DNA from: Enterococcus pallens ATCC BAA-351
GTDB taxonomy: Bacteria; Bacillota; Bacilli; Lactobacillales; Enterococcaceae
Assembly (NCBI RefSeq): GCF_000407485.1
Contig: NZ_ASWD01000001.1
Coordinates: forward strand, 62,001 to 126,000
Length of the DNA stretch: 64,000 nt
Reading direction: 5' to 3'
Each line of letters opens with the position of its first letter. The stretch's first letter is position 1. The notes below the pieces were generated by a model, which was not told where the DNA came from, ran no database searches, and saw only the letters and a list, made by a program, of their open reading frames with translations. Position numbers and translations under genes: made by a program. Below, piece after piece: positions 62,427 to 64,000 of the stretch.

Positions 62427-62738
62427 ATGGAAAATCAAAATTTAGAAGTGATCATGGGCTTGATTGTACATGGCGGCAATGCCAAAAGCTATGCGATGGA
62501 GGCTATCCAAGCAGCCAAAGAACAGCAATTCGCCGAGGCCGATAAAAGGATTGTCTTGGCCAAAGAATCTTTGATAGAGGCCCACCATACTCAGACGGAC
62601 TTGCTGACAGCAGAAGCCTCTGGTGAAAATACAGAAATCTCGTTACTAATGGTTCACAGCCAAGATCATCTAATGACCTCGATTGCCTTTACCGATCTGG
62701 CGGAAGAATTGATTGCTATTTATAAGAAGATTGCTTGA
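62427..62738 (+). CDS. PTS EIIA, lactose/cellobiose type
   Basis: This 103-residue all-helical phosphocarrier has VHGGNAKSYAMEAIQAAKEQQF at the start and the active-site His in LMVHSQDHLMTSI. Starts four bases after the EIIB stop. Confidence 0.92.
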   Translation: MENQNLEVIMGLIVHGGNAKSYAMEAIQAAKEQQFAEADKRIVLAKESLIEAHHTQTDLLTAEASGENTEISLLMVHSQDHLMTSIAFTDLAEELIAIYKKIA

Positions 62739-63113
62739 GTTTCAAGGTGTGCAGTACTTTGAAAGCTTTAGCAAAAGGAATGTCTTTAATTACTATAGAT
62801 CAACTGTCGTAAATAAAAATGGAGGTTGAATAATGAATCTAAGAGCTTAACCACTGGTGAGGAAGTTTTATCTTCTCTTGGTACTAGTACTGTCTATAAA
62901 CAACAGATAATGAAGTAGTAAATCTCATAATGATGAATGTAGTGACCCCATAAGTTAGACTTTTTCGGAGTGGAGAAATCCACTCTATTTTTAGGTGCTT
63001 TTATTGATAATTTCTATGCCGATTTTCAAAAGGGAAAAAGGGCATTTCCAACTATAAGCATGGATAAATAACAAGTAATTGACATTAAACGAATGATCAT
63101 TTAATATAGAATC
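62739..63113. other. intergenic with IS3-like end remnant
   Basis: No intact gene. A segment at 62939-62963 (TGTAGTGACCCCATAAGT...) resembles the terminal sequence of IS3/IS150-family elements. It is followed by a GAGTGGA/TCCACTC hairpin. The rest of the element is absent. Confidence 0.4.
63077..63107 (+). promoter_or_regulatory. tetR promoter with operator
   Basis: TTGACA-like TTGACATT (about 63079) and TATAGA lie around AAACGAATGATCATTTA (63088-63104), which contains the palindrome AATGATCATT. Near-identical copies occur at about 63718-63734 and 63773-63789, so this is probably the repressor's own operator. Confidence 0.5.
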
Positions 63114-63686
63114 ATGAGAAAGAAAGATTTTACTAAACGCGATAACATCATTCATGCAGCGATGGATTTAATTAATGAACGCGGGTTTTCGGATACCCCG
63201 ATGTCGCAAATTGCGAAGAAAGCCAACGTTTCAGCGGCGACTATTTATGTCTATTTCGACAATAAAGAAGATCTAATTAACAAGCTGTATTACTACGCTA
63301 AGAAAAAAATGCGTGATTATGTGTTGTCTGATTATGATGAAGCTGCACCAATTGAAGACCGCTACAAACAATATCTGAAGAAATTCATTCAATTCTTAAT
63401 GAACAATCCTCAGGAATTCCTGTTTATCGAACAGTTCCAGAATTCTCCGTTGTTAAATGAAGAAGTGAGTGAGAGTATCTCAGAGCTGTTTCAGCAATTC
63501 CATTCAATTTATGATGAGGGCCGACAGGAGAAGGTCTTCAAGAATGTAGATACTGCAGTTATTGCTGGCTTTACCATCAATCCGGCGATGCAATTCGTAA
63601 AGGATTATTACGCAGAAACTTTGCCTTTAAACGAGGCGATGATGAACGAAATTATCCAAATGAGCTGGGATGCAGTGAAATACTAG
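63114..63686 (+). CDS. TetR-family regulator
   Basis: This 190-residue repressor has an N-terminal helix-turn-helix (RDNIIHAAMDLINERGFSDTPMSQIAKKANVSAATIYVYFDNKEDLINKL with the usual Tyr-x-Tyr-Phe) and a helical ligand-binding domain. No strong ribosome site is seen before the ATG, so the message may be leaderless. It should repress itself and the gene that follows. Confidence 0.88.
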   Translation: MRKKDFTKRDNIIHAAMDLINERGFSDTPMSQIAKKANVSAATIYVYFDNKEDLINKLYYYAKKKMRDYVLSDYDEAAPIEDRYKQYLKKFIQFLMNNPQEFLFIEQFQNSPLLNEEVSESISELFQQFHSIYDEGRQEKVFKNVDTAVIAGFTINPAMQFVKDYYAETLPLNEAMMNEIIQMSWDAVKY

Positions 63687-63717
63687 CAAGCAAGAGCACT
63701 TCTTGCGGCTAGTCTGA

Positions 63718-63789
63718 TAAATGAATGTACGTTTAATATAGAAGACAAAATTTGTCTTTTCGTCTATAATAAACGAATAAGCATTTAAT
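63718..63789 (+). promoter_or_regulatory. promoter region with two TetR operator-like repeats
   Basis: AAATGAATGTACGTTTAATATAG (quoted form shortened: AAATGAATGTACGTTTA at 63718) and AAACGAATAAGCATTTA at 63773 match the element in the tetR promoter. Between them is a hairpin (GACAAAATTTGTC, 63744-63756) and a TATAAT box near 63765. Confidence 0.45.
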
Positions 63790-63812
63790 AATCACAAGAT
63801 GGGAGGAACGCT

Positions 63813-64000
63813 ATGGTTGCCATTCACATTAGTACACCCTACAGCAAGGAATTCTTCGAGGCGATTAATCTGAGAAAACAACTGCTGGACCGAAAAATCA
63901 ACTATCGCAAAGAACGCCGCTATGTCACACTCGTTGCTATCCATGACAATACGATGATTGGAACCGCATCGATTCAACTCTTTACCCCCTCGGTGGGCAG
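63813..64000 (+). CDS. partial CDS, possible GNAT-like protein (runs off the window)
   Basis: ATG 63813 behind GGGAGGA opens VAIHISTPYSKEFFEAINLRKQLL, with RYVTLVAIHDNTMIGTASIQLF further on, which resembles the first strands of GNAT acetyltransferases. Only 62 codons are visible. Two TetR operator-like repeats lie upstream. Confidence 0.5.
   Translation, partial: MVAIHISTPYSKEFFEAINLRKQLLDRKINYRKERRYVTLVAIHDNTMIGTASIQLFTPSVG

Overview
The window looks like the chromosome of a low-GC Gram-positive coccus, most likely an Enterococcus or close relative. This is inferred from strong AGGAGG-type ribosome sites, several Firmicutes lipoproteins, an LPXTG protein, PTS sugar loci with CcpA-like cre sites, and a serC-serA-DUF1015 operon. 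No rRNA, tRNA or CRISPR array is visible.

Bases 1-7750 are mobile-DNA territory. A Rpn/PD-(D/E)XK nuclease gene (407-655 plus 4099-4734) is split inside its catalytic motif by a 3.4-kb element with three consecutive tyrosine recombinases and 33-bp perfect inverted repeats (a RIT, recombinase-in-trio, element). Downstream, the 3' end of the nuclease gene is repeated twice more. Each of the three copies keeps the same strong internal ribosome site and ATG. This layout fits an intragenic antitoxin of the RpnS type being multiplied. A separate tyrosine integrase follows (6299-7405).

Bases 7755-21363 form one long co-directional locus for building an extracellular structure. It holds a DivIVA-like coiled-coil protein, an unknown protein, a Ser/Lys signal peptidase, a glucosaminidase, a Ser/His SipW-type signal peptidase, three TasA/BsaA-like SipW substrates (one frameshifted at an RF2-like slippery site), an LPXTG protein and a 1083-aa secreted protein. 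It ends with a tiny membrane protein, a membrane-anchored catalytically dead serine-recombinase-like protein and an orphan winged-helix regulator. This is the best candidate for a little-described system. It resembles SipW/TasA and Bsa fibre loci but carries unusual regulators.

Bases 21499-36700 are mainly core genes. In order: a two-component system with an ABC transporter (minus strand), an acyltransferase, a HIT-like DUF4931 protein, a GNAT enzyme, an XRE/TPR regulator, an ASCH protein, serine biosynthesis (serC, serA, DUF1015), tag, a PadR-HAAS pair, and a UlaG-like hydrolase divergent from a MerR gene with a classic 19-bp-spacer promoter.

Bases 36723-44153 hold a beta-glucoside locus (RpiR, PTS EIIBCA, GH1, phosphatase, aldo/keto reductase), interrupted by an AT-rich orphan gene. 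Bases 44300-57110 are an accessory zone of small membrane proteins, lipoproteins, phage-like scraps, pseudogenes, an IS200/IS605-type TnpB with its probable omega RNA, and an AP2-domain protein. Bases 57665-62738 hold a second sugar locus (two Gfo/Idh/MocA dehydrogenases, cellobiose-type PTS EIIC, RpiR, EIIB, EIIA). The window ends with a TetR gene, three matching operator-like repeats and a truncated gene.
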